Below are positions 46,150-57,786 of a stretch of DNA of 64,000 nucleotides, one piece after another (positions within the stretch are counted from its first letter, which is position 1; every line of letters starts with the position of its first letter). The notes under the pieces were generated by a model. It had not been told where the DNA came from, made no database searches, and worked only from the letters and a program-made list of their open reading frames with translations. Position numbers and translations under genes: made by a program. This DNA is from Sodiomyces alkalinus F11 (Eukaryota; Ascomycota; Sordariomycetes; Glomerellales; Plectosphaerellaceae): NCBI RefSeq assembly GCF_003711515.1, contig NW_021167081.1, positions 2,536,483-2,600,482 of the forward strand. Reading direction: 5' to 3'.

Positions 46150-47370
46150 GTAACCTATTAGGATTAAATGGATTATAGAATAGACGAACCAACGGTTCGA
46201 AGAAAATAACCGAGCCCTAAACGTAAGGCTAGGCCCTCTCTATAAATAATATACCGATATTAACTTAAGGCCCGCTCCGATATAAGAATATTACTCGGAA
46301 ATACGTTAGTTTATAGACCGATAACGCGCGAGAGAAGAAGCCGATAAGCGATAACGCTAGTTAGTCGAATAGCTTATAGCCCGGCTCCTAGGATCGCCTA
46401 CCCCGTAGAACCTAACGCCGCCTAACTTAAATATTCCGGCTCCCTCATAGACCCCAATAATCCTTATACTAGTAGATTCTATCCTATTACCGGTTCTATT
46501 ACTATCGCTATAGCCGATAATAATAATAATCGCCCTAACCTTAATAGCGCCACCCCGTAAAACTATCGATAGCCCGGCAAAGTTCTTAGGGAAGTAGGTA
46601 CACTATAGCGCATAGGCCTACGCGATATAGTAGAAGCTTATAATCGATAGCGACTTATTCTAGAATTATATATAAGCTTGATATCTAATCTATAGTTACC
46701 TAAGGCCTAAGGTATAATACATCGTATCGGTCTTTTATAAAAGCGATAGGCCGGGTAAGCTTATAAACCCTAATAACTTTATAGCATATCTTTATTATAC
46801 TTACCTTAACCCTATAGAATAATTATAGGCTACGTAAGCCTTATACACGAGTCGTTACTAAACAGATAAGTCGTTTACCGCCTTCCTGCCCCCTTTAAAA
46901 GATAAATCGCCTTTACGGGTAATACCGAATAGGGAGCCACCGTATAGATCTTATTCCTTAAACGAGCGATTACCTTACGACTTAAGGATAAACTTCTCTC
47001 CGCCTAAATCCCTACTAACTATTATACTATATAGGTTAACGGTGTATAAGAGATTGCCGGGAAACTTAAAGGTTATTAGTTTAAATAAAACTATAATAAA
47101 TAAGATCGGGATTATATAACCGTAAAGAAGGATACCGATAGCAATATAAAGATAAGCGGACTAAAAATATTAGTAACGGGAAGGCGAAGTAAAAGACTTA
47201 GATATACTATAACTATAATAAAAAAGGGTATATCGCGCGGAATTATAAAAAGCTAAAAGAAAGCTAAGACACGGTCCGGAAGGTTAAAAAGACTCGCGTA
47301 AAGGATCGCGATAAAAGCGGGGATAAGTGGATTAGCGAGGACGACTTAGGAAAAGAATAGCTTTAACGCG
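46150..47370 (+). pseudogene. Element F gag
   Basis: Same protein as B gag. Visible blocks: KYSGSLIDPNNPYTS near 46430, a capsid region 46560-47080 with IAFTGNTE, AITLRLKDKLLSA (about 46960-47000), IPTNYYTI and VNGVQEIAGKLKGY (about 47035-47080). The zinc knuckle at 47205-47246 has all four ligand codons changed to Tyr (Y-X2-Y-X4-Y-X4-Y). Cross-comparison with B makes the frame choice secure despite many stops. Confidence 0.87.
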
Positions 47371-47429
47371 AAAACGGGCGTTAAAGCCGATAACCGTGAT
47401 ACAGCGGGAGTAAAAGGCGTTTAAAGTAC

Positions 47430-47784
47430 GTGTTAGTAGTAACCCGGCACTTATAATAGTTAAAGTAAATAAACGGCGTATTCTTACCCTTATTAATACT
47501 AGTTACGACTACTATACCGCTATAAGTGAATAGTTTACCTAAAGACTCTAATTACCGTTAGTCGATAAGACGAATCGATTACTAAATAGCTTCTCGGAAG
47601 CTACTAAGACTATTAATAGCACGGGGATCGCTATCTACGAGCTTAAGATTAGCGGCTACCCGTAAAGGATATTCGTATATATAATGCCCGGGCTTAATCA
47701 AGACGTATTCCTCTGGAAGCCCTGGATAGAATAAAATAATATAATGTACTACGCTAAAGATAAACGGCTTTATCACGGAGTAGC
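47430..47784 (+). pseudogene. Element F pol, first part: protease region
   Basis: Start of pol up to the G insertion. It corresponds base by base to B at about 27640-27300 (for example CGGCTTTATCACGGAGTAGC, against CGGCTTTATTACGGAGTAGC in B). The retropepsin active site is not clearly legible. About 28 bases present in B are absent between this end and 58073. Confidence 0.8.
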
Positions 47785-48070
47785 TATCGCACGTTAAATA
47801 GCACTTAGATAATTAACTTAGTAGAGTAGAAATCTCGTGTGTGTGTGTTATATTAAGTTATATCTGGGAGAGTCTTTTATACCCTTGATGTAGGTGGTGA
47901 AGACTCTGTTATAGGTACTAAGTTATTTGGATCCTATCCGGTCTTTTCTGGTATCCGCCGCTATTATATCCTGATACCCGAGGTCCCCGATATCCGAAGC
48001 CCTTAGTTATAGCGTGGATCCCCCCAGGATCCCCTATAGACCACGTTATAGTCCGTGTGCCTATACGACA
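47785..48070 (-). mobile_element. Element G 3' LTR
   Basis: 286 bp. In minus orientation it runs from TGTCGTATAGG to AACGTGCGATA. It matches 57787-58072 over its whole length (TAGCACTTAGATAAT, GGAGAGTCTTTTATACCCTT, GATATCCGAAGCCCTTAG). Confidence 0.93.
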
Positions 48071-48084
48071 CACCCCCTTAGTTA
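48071..48084 (-). other. Element G polypurine tract
   Basis: Minus-strand AACTAAGGGGGTG directly before the LTR start TGTCGTATAGG. Confidence 0.7.
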
Positions 48085-48169
48085 AGGTGGGTCTTCCTAG
48101 GCTAACTGACTAATCAGAGGCTTCGGTTTGAACTAGACGCTCTTAACTTTTCTATTAAAAAATGAACCG

Positions 48170-50123
48170 CTAGGGGAAAACGCCCTTATAAAAGGGATTT
48201 AAATCCGTCCTATTTAACCGTTTAATTTAATTCTATCTTAATTAGTTCCTCGATCCTGTTAAGCCGGATCTGCTTAATCGGATCTATATCTATCGGATCT
48301 ACTATATCCTCGGAGGCTTTCGTAGTCGCTACGGCCGTGGCCTTAGCGCGTTTAATCTCTTCGTGTAGTTATTTAGACTACTCGATACGATCCTTTTAAT
48401 GCGTTAAATGAAGCTATGATTATAGTCTTTTAATCCCCGCCTCCGGTAGTGCCTTTATTAAACCGTCCGCGATTATCGCCTTCTTGTTAACGTATATAAC
48501 CTTAGAGACACCTTATTATACTAACTAGCGTGCCTACTAGTTATATATATCCACGTGCCGTAGCCTTATTTGTAAGCGTTATGCCTTCTTATTAACGAGG
48601 TTAATAGTCTGCTAATTATCGTAGTATAGCTATAGTTACTATTAATGTAACCGAAGCTCTGAATCCTTTAATATCCGGCTAACGAATACTATCTTTTTAG
48701 CGGCCTTTATAAGAGCGAGTAGTTCTAATTCTATTAACGACATCGTGACCGTCGGTTACTTACCCGCCTTTTAGTTAACGGTACCACCGAAGAGCTTTAT
48801 CGTATATCCTTATAAACTCTTATGGTCTGGATTATCCCCGGAGGACGCGTCGCTTATAGTTAGGAAGAGTCTATCCCTACCGAATTCTAGGTAGTAGTAC
48901 CTTATATAGTATAAGAATCGTAGCACTTATTAAGCCCTCCTAAGGTAATTAGAGGAGGGGTTAACGTTATATTAGGAAGGCTTTAAATAAGCGGACGCGA
49001 TATCGGGTCTTATTATAATAGTGTTATATAGGATAGAACCAATTATACCCTAGTACTAGCGGACCTCGGGAATCGACGCGCGTATACTATTGCGTAGTAT
49101 TAACGGCTCTATAGATAATAGGACCTTTAATGGTTTTCGGTAGAGTATATCTACGTAGTATTTAACCGCGATCTTCTCCACGTAAGAGGATTATAATAGC
49201 TATAACCTACGGGTGGCTTTATCCCTTAGGACCTTAATTCCTCGGAACTAACGGATTTCTTCGCCTCCTAATAACCTATAGCTTCGCTTAAGGGCAGCCT
49301 TAAGGTCGTCGGCGTCCGTCTTATAGTCTTTATAGTATATAAGTCCGATATCGTTAATATAGAAGAATAGGATTAAACCGTCACGGATCATAATATAGGG
49401 GTTATTAGGGACGGCTATAAAGTATCCTCTATAGCGTGCCGCTAAATTCCTCTTACTATAGTAGTAGCAATACCCTTAAACCGAAGAGGGCTTTCCATAG
49501 TAGTAGGACCTTACCTAGTACTTCGTAGCCTTACGGTATCTTTATAAACAGCTTTTTTCCAGGCTAGCATTAACGAACGCGTTAACGGTATCGAACTGCC
49601 TTATTTCTAGATTAAATTATACGGCGATTATTATTAGTATACGGAAGGACCGCGAGGCTGATATAGCGGCGTAGTTATTTTCCGTTTCTAACCGTTTTTA
49701 TTAGTCCCCTTATAGTATAAGGCGTGCCTTACACTTAAGGAAGGTGCCCTCCTTATTAAATTTATAGGTGTATACCGATTTATAAACGAGGACTTATGAC
49801 TTATTAGCCTAATTACTACCTACCTCCTACTAACAGCCTATCTATCGGTAACCCTTAAAGTACTCCCCCTTAGCCTATAACCACCGCTCCCGTAACGGGT
49901 AAAGGCGTATATCGTGGTAGTGGTTTAGCGAAGGCGGGAAATCCTCGCGGGTTAAGCGCGATAGCGGCTAAGAGGCGTTAAAGGGAGAGGGATCTATAGC
50001 ACCGATATCGCTATTATTAATAGCTTACTTCCTCACGCGTATAGGGTTATAAGTCCTTCCGGCGTTAAAGAACGCCTTCTAAGCATTATAGTTCTATACC
50101 TTCTCGGTTATATAGAAGGATAT
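48170..50123 (-). pseudogene. Element G pol C-terminal half: RT and RNase H
   Basis: Minus strand, starting right of the element I joint (FYITEKV near 50115, FFNAGRTYNPIRVRK near 50070-50020). RT catalytic region: FFYINDIGLIYYKDYKTDAD (about 49360-49300), where family YVDD has become IND. RNase H: IRPDIASAYLKPS near 49010, LFLTISDASSGDNPDHKSL (about 48885-48830), IKLFGGTVN, IELELLALIKAAKKIVFVSR near 48740-48680. IADGLIKALPEAGIKRL (about 48470-48420) closes the protein. Stops are Gln/Trp type and the frame is unusually continuous. Confidence 0.93.
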
Positions 50124-50128
50124 AATAG
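50124..50128. repeat. Target-site duplication of element I, left copy
   Basis: AATAG, repeated at 54061-54065. The G linker frame reads through one copy (AARL-SII-SFYITEKV). Confidence 0.88.
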
Positions 50129-50370
50129 TGTAACTGAGCAGGGCCGTAATGGCATAAACTGGATCGTCTAGATAATGTAAATTGTGATGGATGATGGATC
50201 CGAAATCTAGATACAGGAAGTTCGGATGAAACGCTCCTTATATAATCCGGTCGGTCACGTGTATTTATTTAACCCGATTAACCGGTTCGGTCCCCTGACC
50301 TAATTAGTTAGAAATCGTGCGGCCGACCTAATTAGGTATCCTAATCCTAATAACCGATCTACGCGGTTAT
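50129..50370. mobile_element. Element I left LTR
   Basis: This LTR begins TGTAACTGAGCAGGGCCG and ends CGCGGTTAT. It matches 53819-54060 throughout (GCATAAACTGGATCGTCTAG, ATAATCCGGTCGGTCACGTG). The left copy keeps TG and CA where the right has TA, so the right copy is more RIP-altered. Confidence 0.93.
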
Positions 50371-51321
50371 AATACGACCCTAATTATCGTCGCCTCGCCC
50401 TTAAGGCCACGATAATTCTAAAGAATAACGCGTAGATCTAGTATAAATAATAACTAAAACGATATCTTCGTTACCCTGATCAGGGCTCCTCTAAGCAGTC
50501 CTAGTAGTTATAGGTCTTCTAGCCGTCTCCTCCACGCGTGGTAGTTCTCTAATATAGTCTAACGCACGAGGTCGGGCGGGCGGTCTTCGTGTAATATAGC
50601 GGTAGTAACGGTCACGGCAGCGGTATCTTCGGCGCGTGGTTCCTTTAAGGTGGTAGCGGGCAGGCAGGTAAGTCAGATCTTTTTCCCGCGTGCTCGTATC
50701 GTGGCGTCTTTTCCGGAAGAAGCTAACCGTCGTGTACCGTGGCAGGACTTAAAGGAATCGTCGGAACCGAAAGAATAACCCGAAGAACTAAAGGAATAGG
50801 AAAAGGAAGAATAGGATAGGCGGCTCGGCTCCCTTGATTAGAATAATAAAGATAGAAGAAAAAGAATAAGAATAAGAGACGTAGGAAATCGGGAATAATG
50901 TAGGCCACGGAGGCGTATAGGAATAAGGCGTGTAAAAACGGTGTAAAAACAGGAAGGCTAAAAAGGAGAGCTAAAAAAGAAGAGAGGGGAAGAGACGTAG
51001 CCATATAATTAAGACCACGAATAAGAGTATAAATAACTAAATAACTAACGGTCTAGAAGGCTTAAAAACAGGCTTATTTGATAGTACTTATTCTGATTAG
51101 GCTAATAGAAGTAAAAAGAAGGGCTAAAAAGTCAAGGGGGGGGGGTGTTATTAAGGTGTTATCGAGAGTGCCTTATACTCTCTCCTCTATCCTCGGCCCT
51201 AAAGCTAGGCGCGCGGTCCCAGCGGGCATAGCTTTTAATAACAAAAACAATAAAAATAAATAGGTAGGCAGATACTACTTCTTCTAATTAGGCCAACCAC
51301 GTAAAGTAGATTACTATAGAA

Positions 51322-51840
51322 GGGGGGGGGGGGGGGGGAAAAATAGAAGCCAGAATCGCGGCCCTGGTCAGGAATTAAAAACACGGCTATAGCCTCGCGG
51401 GCATAGCTTCTAAATAAAAATAATAGAAATAGAAATAAAACATGCTTATCGGGATAGTCTATCTTCTAATTAGACTAATATAAAGCAGATCGTGAAGATA
51501 CGGCCTTAGTACCGAAGTCCACGGGCGTCAATCGCGGCCCTAATATATAGTCTAAAATTCTCACGACTATACCCCCCGTTAGGAATCAAAAACAAAACGC
51601 GGCCACCGGCTTCTACGTAGGACTTCTGCTTCCGAAACCACGTAGGTTGCCCTAATCAGGTAAAGGGAAAGGTAAAGAGGCAGAAAAAAAAAAAAAAAAA
51701 GGCAGAGGGAGGGAAAAACAGGTAGGCAGGAAAAGCAGGAATAACGAGAAGTCAGGACACACGCACATAAGGGAAATAACCAAGGAAAAATAACAGGACT
51801 ACCCTTTCTGATCTTTTTTTTTTTTTTCTTTTTTTTTTTT
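51322..51840. repeat. Homopolymer runs in element I
   Basis: G run of 18 (51322-51339), A run of 17 (51684-51700) and a T-rich run interrupted by one C (51814-51840). A further run of 10 G is at about 51136-51145. Lengths may be affected by sequencing. Confidence 0.9.
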
Positions 51841-52489
51841 CACAGTAGCAGGTCTTCAGTATACGACAGGCAGAACCGCAGATTAATAATCTTTTCTACG
51901 CCCTATATATCGCTTCGAGGCGGAATCCCTAGACCTTCGTGACTAGGGAGGGGTCTTCGGCTCTTATCCTGGTTCTTCTTCCTCTAGGGCCGTGCCTACG
52001 GCGGCGGACCTTCTCGCGGTCCTCTTCGCGGCGTGCCTTATAACGATACCTCTCGTGGTAGACTTCGCAATAAACGACGTTACGCTATCTTTTACGGTAG
52101 CGAGCGGCGTGGCTACGGTTTTACGGTATAGTCTTCGCGTTAACGGACCTCTTCGTTACCCTGACTAGGGCGTTACGGTTCCTCCCGTAAAGACTCTCGC
52201 GCTACTGTGCCTTATAGTAACGACCGGCGTTACGGTATCTCTTTATTACCCTAACTAAGGCGTTACTATTTTCATTCCTCGCGTAGTGACTTTAGTTCTA
52301 ACGCTATCGTTAAAAGGGCCTACTCCTAGTATAGTCTTTCTTTTAAGAATGCGTCGAGCCGTTCCTATCCTATTTCTCGAACTAATTCCAGGATAGGGGA
52401 AATCAGATTATATCCTTTACTGCTATTAGACCTATACGAGGTTATATACTAAAGTAGTAGTCCTTTTAGGATATCTTCCTTTAGCGGCG

Positions 52490-52905
52490 GCGGGCGTGGA
52501 GTCGGAACGGGAGTCGGAATAAGAGTCGGAGCCACGGCGGGTATAAGAACCGTAGTCGTAGGCGGAGGAGTTAACGCCACTATCCTGATAGGAGTAAAAG
52601 TAAGGCGAGGAAGAGGAATAACACGCGAGGGGGTCTTTTCGGTGCCCACGTTACCCTAATCAGATTAATCCATATATAAGGGACTATTCGTTTCTGTATC
52701 TCAACGGATAAAGCTTATAGTAGCTAGCGGTGGCGTGGGCGGAGGCGTTAGGTCGGTATTCGTATAAGTAGGTGGAGTCTTTACTAGCGGCGGCCCCGAA
52801 GACGAATAAGAAGGCGGAGGCGGAGTAAAAGCCGTAAAGAGAGGAGGCGTAACGCGTGCGGCGATCTTTTCGGTGCCCACGTTGCCATAATCAGACTAAT
52901 CTAAA
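52490..52905. repeat. Degenerate tandem duplication in element I
   Basis: Two units (about 52490-52672 and 52730-52905) share GGCGGAGG-type blocks and end in TCTTTTCGGTGCCCACGTT followed by the ATCAGA-containing motif. They differ by indels and transitions. Confidence 0.65.
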
Positions 52906-53818
52906 GGTAACGTAGGTGGAGGCGTGGAAGGGGAAGATATAAAAGAGGGCGGCGGAGAAGAAGGGGAACTAAGAGAAGGAAAAGAAGAAGATGGAGGAAT
53001 AGAAATTAGTTCGTTACCCTAACTAAGGCAGTCCACGTGCGTAGGACTATTCTTTCCGGGCTTTTAAAGTAACTAACGGAACCACTATTAAAGCCGTTAA
53101 CAAAGCTATTAACGAAGAGACTCTCGAAGAGTCTTTAGAGGAGACTAGAAGACGAGGGAGAGAGAGAGAGAGAGGGAGAGGGCGAAGAGGTAGACTTCTA
53201 ACGTAAAGAGGAGGGCGAGGGCGTAGAGGGAGAGAGCGAAGACGTAGAGCCTTAGTCTAAGGCGGAAGACGAAGCTATAAAATCTAAATAATAAAAACAG
53301 TATCGCGGTTTTTAGGCACGTAACGCCCTAATAAAAGGAGGCCGAATCCGTAGTGGTTTTTAGGCATATAACGCCCTGGCTAAGTCGTTTAGTCGAAGCT
53401 ATATCGTATCTAAAAATAATCGCGTTTTTCAGGCACGCGTTACCTTAATTAGATAAATAGCTAGTCGAAGCCGTAATGGTTTTCAGGCATATAACGCCCT
53501 AACCTAATCTCTAATCAGTCGAATCTATATCGTATATCGTGGTTAAGATTAAAGTAGGATTCAGATTAAAAAGGATATCCCGCGACGTAATAACGGGTAA
53601 TAATATCGGTTAAAAGAAGGTTAAGAGAAGGTTAGAAGAATAATCCATCTAATCGGTATAGCCCCTAGATAATACGCATTACGACGAGGTAGTCTAAACG
53701 CGTTAATAACGGCTATAGTTCGTTTAAGTAGGCCGGAACTACTCTCGAGTACCCTAGTTACCCTAATCAGATCAAGAGCTTCTAGAATACCGAAGGAATC
53801 CGCCTCCGAGCACTATAC

Positions 53819-54060
53819 TATAACTAAGCAGGGCCGTAATAGCATAAACTGGATCGTCTAGATAATATAAATTATGATAGATAATGGATCTGATATCTAG
53901 ATACAGGAAGGTCGGATAAAACGCTCCTTATATAATCCGGTCGGTCACGTGTATCCATTTAACCCGATTAACCAGTTCGGTCTCCTAACCTAATTAGTTA
54001 GAGATCGTGCGGCCGAGTTGAGTAGTTATCCTGACCCTAATAACCGATCTGCGCGGTTAT
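53819..54060. mobile_element. Element I right LTR
   Basis: 242 bp, from TATAACTAAGCAGGGCCG (RIP form of TGTAACTGAG) to GCGCGGTTAT, followed by AATAG. Confidence 0.93.
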
Positions 54061-54065
54061 AATAG
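54061..54065. repeat. Target-site duplication of element I, right copy
   Basis: AATAG, identical to 50124-50128. Confidence 0.88.
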
Positions 54066-56000
54066 ATAGGCGCGCGGCCGATAGGCGTATAGCCGACGGG
54101 CACCCCCTAAGGGTATCCGCGGCTACCCGTTAGTGGTTATCGTCTCCTTCTACCTTAACGCCTCTAACCACTGCTAACGCTATAAGGAACGCGCGCGCAG
54201 AAGTTTTAGGGGATATTAGAGGTATAGGAAACGGTTTACACCTCGTAGCGGTAAACCGCGGAGTATCCGTAATAGTATCGGTATCCGTAGTAATAGCGGT
54301 AGCCTCTCTAGTAATAATAGCGGTAGCGTCTTCCTCGCCCGTAGTAATAGCGGTACTATCGCCTTTACCTGTAATAATAGCGGTAATATAATCTTCTTTT
54401 ATAGTAATAGTAATATCCGTAGTAATAGCGGTGCCCGTAATAATAATAGTAGCCTCTCTTATAGTAATAACGACAGCCTCGCCTTCTTCCGTAGTAATAG
54501 CGGTAGCGTCGGAGTCTTCCGACTTAAGATCTAATACATTTACGGCTATACCCCTTAATAGCAGCCTATTCGTGGTCGTAATATCGTTAGATTAGGTAAT
54601 ACGGATAGATTATAGGCGTTGCTTAATTTCCTCGGCAGAGCTATAGCTTATAGCGTTTTCATCCTACTAATCAAAGTCTCGTCTTCGTTAAAGATCACGT
54701 CTCTTATAGTAATAATATCCGTTAAGTGTGGCAGCCATACGCGGAAGCTATTCGAGGAATAGTATCTAATATAATAACCGATCTATACCTTCGGTTCTAG
54801 CCTTTATAGGCGGTTTCTTTTAGCTTAGGTATCGCGCGTTTTTATAAACGCTTTATAGCCGTATACTCGTAGGTATATAAGGTTAGGTTAACGGCCGCGC
54901 AGGCCTTCGTATAGCGTTCGCTAGTGGTTAATATATTATAGTGTGCTATTATATAGATATATATCAGTCTTAAGGATCTTAGGCTAAATAGATATAGGCA
55001 GATTAGCCCTAATCCTTATAGCCCTCGCCCTCCTTTGAATAATACCTCTAATCCGTTCTATAACGCCGTTTTAATTCTATAAATATAATACTAACGGCTA
55101 ACCTTCTGCCCCCTTAATAGCGAGGAAAGCAATAACTTCTAGGTACTAAAATATATCGGAATCGGCCCGTAAAATATATAGCCTAACGTCGAATTAAGTC
55201 TTAAGCAGGGCAAAAACGTCTTGTAGCACGTGCAGGATAAGGCTTTAGTCTCTCTTCTATAAGTAGTAATCCTATATATAACCTATATACACGTCTATAA
55301 TAAGCATAATAGACTTATATAGGCCGCCCGCTAACGACTCCGCCTTTTCTAGATCGTTAAAATGAATAACTAGGGCCTTTCCGGGCTTTAACGGGTAAAG
55401 GGATAGTATCCGTCGGATCTACGTAGGCACTTATAATTACCTATACGCGTTATAGTCCGTTATACGAGGTCTCTTTATCTTCACCCCCTAAATAGCGTTA
55501 ACGATCTTTATAAAAGTATCGATGCCGTAGTGGCTAAAGCGTTCGTACCACCGTTATACTGTGGTCTTCTACGGTTACCGCGGTTATCGTGATCTTCTAT
55601 ACGGGTTATCACGGGGGCGCCTTACTAAGACCGCGAACATAGTAGCGGCCGTGGCTTCCGCGAGCTCGATTATATACTAGCCGTGGATATCTAGCAGCTT
55701 ATAGATAAACCGGTTATTAGCGGAGCTAATAATAGTATCGTTTACGGTATCCTAGCGGTAACCTTATAGGCGTAGCTAGTATTCCGAGATAATATTAGTA
55801 ACGAATTCTTTATAATATACGATATTACAGAGGCGTAGTAGCCTTTTTGTACCCGATAGGGATTTTATATACAGCTTAATATCTCCGTATCCGAGGATAA
55901 AAGCCTTATAAGTACCCACCTAAAAGGATAAAGATAAAGTATCCGCGGGTAGTCTAATAGCCGTAAAACGGCCTTAATTATTAAAGACGTGGATCGATAA
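54066..56000 (-). pseudogene. Element G integrase and low-complexity linker
   Basis: Minus strand. The integrase reads YFNDLEKAESLAGGLYKSIM (about 55375-55315), FALLKTQFDVRLYILRADSD (about 55225-55165), GVIERIRGIIQRRARAIR, YGYKAFIKTRDT (about 54870-54835), IGYYIRYYSSNSFRVWLP (about 54790-54735) and the typical end ITIRDVIFNEDE near 54690. A linker of repeated TAITT/TAIIT units follows (about 54500-54270; on the plus strand GTAATAATAGCGGTAG-type repeats), then a basic stretch up to the element I joint. The linker repeat is unusual for copia but open. Confidence 0.85.
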
Positions 56001-57480
56001 TCCTAAGTCTAGGATAGTGTAGCATAGTAGTGCTTTAGCTTAGTTAATAGATAAGGATACTCCTTATACTTATAATCTTAACAGTATTATCGTATAAGGG
56101 CGCGCTACCCCCTTATCTTAGGAGGGGTAGACACCTAGCCGTATAATCGCGGTAATAGAAAGGCCTTTTAAAACTATACTTACAGGTAGAGTAATAACCC
56201 CCCGATTCTATTATTACGGTATAATAGTTATAATAGGCATAGTATTATAGAGTCAATCTTCTTAGACTTCCTCTATCTTATTAGCGGTAATAGCTATTAC
56301 TTCCCGCCTCTTCTATATCATGGTATCTACGCGGCTTTTAAAACTATAAATATATATTTTCTTTTCCGCGGCCTTTATAATATCTTCACGGCCACGCTAG
56401 GTATAAGGGCGTATATCCGGCCTTATATACTAACGGGCGGCGGTAGTATAGGGGTTTTTATATATCTTATAAGGCCTCCTTATGACGGGAGGGATAGCCT
56501 TTACGGACGTATCAGTATAAAGACGCTTCTTATTATCTTTATTATTAGCAGTATCCTTAGTATCGGGGAGGTTCTTAAGGGTGTTAAAGGTGCCTCTCCC
56601 GACTCTAGGCTTTATAGCGGAGGATTATAGGCTCTTTATATTACTAAGAACCGTACGTGGAGCCTTTACAAAGTCGTTAATCGTTAGCTCGTTTTCTGTA
56701 ATCTTATTATAGTTATTTACTAGGTAGTTATTACTCTATTCCTAGGTAATAGGTCTAATAGCTTTTAACGCGTTGTCTGCCTAATAGTCCGCGCTTAATA
56801 GCTCTAAAACGCCTATATATATTTATAGTATATTATCGCTATTTTCCAGCTTATAACCTAGTCGTCTATATCCTTAGATATAGCCTTTATAGGCGTAGTA
56901 TATCGTCGATATAGGACTACGGCTTTTTTATGGAGGTTTATAGCCATTAGTCCTATATACGCGTATGGGAGAGTAATCTAAGCCTATAGGTTATTTACGG
57001 TATTATCTTATAGCTAGGCGAGGAGGCTATATAACGTGGTATAGAGGGGCCTTTTAATATAGGAGCGTACTTAATTAAACTCCTTTTACTACGTATTATA
57101 GTTTACCTTTTCCTCGCGGTATACGCGGCGATCTTATAGGTAGCGTGTACGCCCCTTTTTAAAGAGGTCGTTAATAGATATAGGCGTCCTAGTCGTTAGT
57201 TCTTTCGTTACGGCTATCGCCTTCCGGCGAGCGGCCGTCTTCCTCTTACCGATAGCCGTGGCCGCCGTGGTACCGGCTATAATAGCTATAGCGGCGTCCG
57301 TGGCGTCCGTGGCCTTATCGCCCTTTAGCGTGATAGCGGAAGACGGAGTAGCCGTGACGGTAGTGGCTATAGCCTCCTTCGCGTTAGGGTCCACGGTAAA
57401 GGCCTTATATTTACGGATATTAGGCGGCGTAGGTATAGGGAGGAGATAGGCATTAGCCTCCTTATCGCTTAGCTTCAGAT
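56000..57480 (-). pseudogene. Element G gag and protease region
   Basis: The minus strand begins near 57475 and includes an Ala/Thr-rich stretch (57394-57240, ATDATDAAIAIIAGTTAATA). A gag-like helical region follows: KVNYNTQQKEFN-type near 57100, YIKRPLYTTLYSLLA (57050-57010), LPYAYIGLMAINLHKKAVVL (about 56970-56915). The Ala/Thr stretch is open on both strands (57258-57449 plus), and the minus frame is preferred because it joins gag. The leader 57481-57773 has no frame. Confidence 0.7.
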
Positions 57481-57773
57481 TTAGGTAGTTATTCTAGTAA
57501 GAGGCCGATTTACCGTATACGGCGCGCTCCTAAACTAATTAATCCCTTTAGTTAATAAGGGTAATAGCGGCCGCCTTTTATTCGGTGTTAGATATATTAG
57601 AAGATATCTTTACTAGTTTATCGGTTAGTTAATTAATAAGTAGGTTAGTTAATCTCTTGATTCCTCTAATTAGGTTAATAGTAGTTATTTAAGAGTGCTT
57701 ATATAGACGTGATTACTTCTTTATAGTGGGATAATGGTAGCCTTATTGATATCTATCGTTTAGGCGTTATAAA

Positions 57774-57786
57774 CCGGGCTTATAAC
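57774..57786 (-). other. Element G primer-binding site, half-tRNA type
   Basis: Minus-strand GTTATAAGCCCGG directly after the 5' LTR end, identical to the K1 site at 13189-13201. It would pair with the initiator tRNA-Met anticodon arm after undoing one RIP change. Confidence 0.65.

Larger units (their letters stand above)
50371..53818. other. Element I interior without recognisable gene
   Basis: No frame resembles a transposon protein. Two short minus-strand frames (50723-51004, hydrophobic and Leu/Phe-rich; 52449-52649, Pro/Thr-rich) and a plus-strand frame (51078-51263) show no motif. They fall in purine- or pyrimidine-biased sequence, where open frames arise by composition. The region contains more than ten copies of a motif close to GTTACCCTRATCAG, including the perfect palindrome CCCTGATCAGGG at 50474-50485. 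AG-rich blocks include a GA repeat near 53155-53180. Confidence 0.6.
50129..54060. mobile_element. Non-autonomous LTR element I (LARD-like)
   Basis: A 3.93-kb unit with 242-bp direct LTRs, a perfect 5-bp duplication and no gag-pol. It is the innermost level of the nest (E, F, G, I). Composition differs from its hosts: long homopolymer runs, purine-rich blocks and more CpA/TpG. It would have needed proteins from another element. Orientation is not established. Confidence 0.88.

Noticed and set aside
50723..51004. Hydrophobic minus-strand ORF as a membrane protein
   Set aside because: It lies opposite an A/G-rich stretch, which by itself produces Leu/Phe/Ser-rich open frames. No initiation context or homologous motif was seen.
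50371..53818. Telomeric repeats, because of TTACCCTAA-like words
   Set aside because: The words are single, scattered and part of a longer motif with ATCAG; there is no tandem CCCTAA run.
57258..57449. Plus-strand Ala/Val-rich ORF
   Set aside because: It is complementary to the Ala/Thr-rich start of G gag, whose minus frame joins the rest of the gag.
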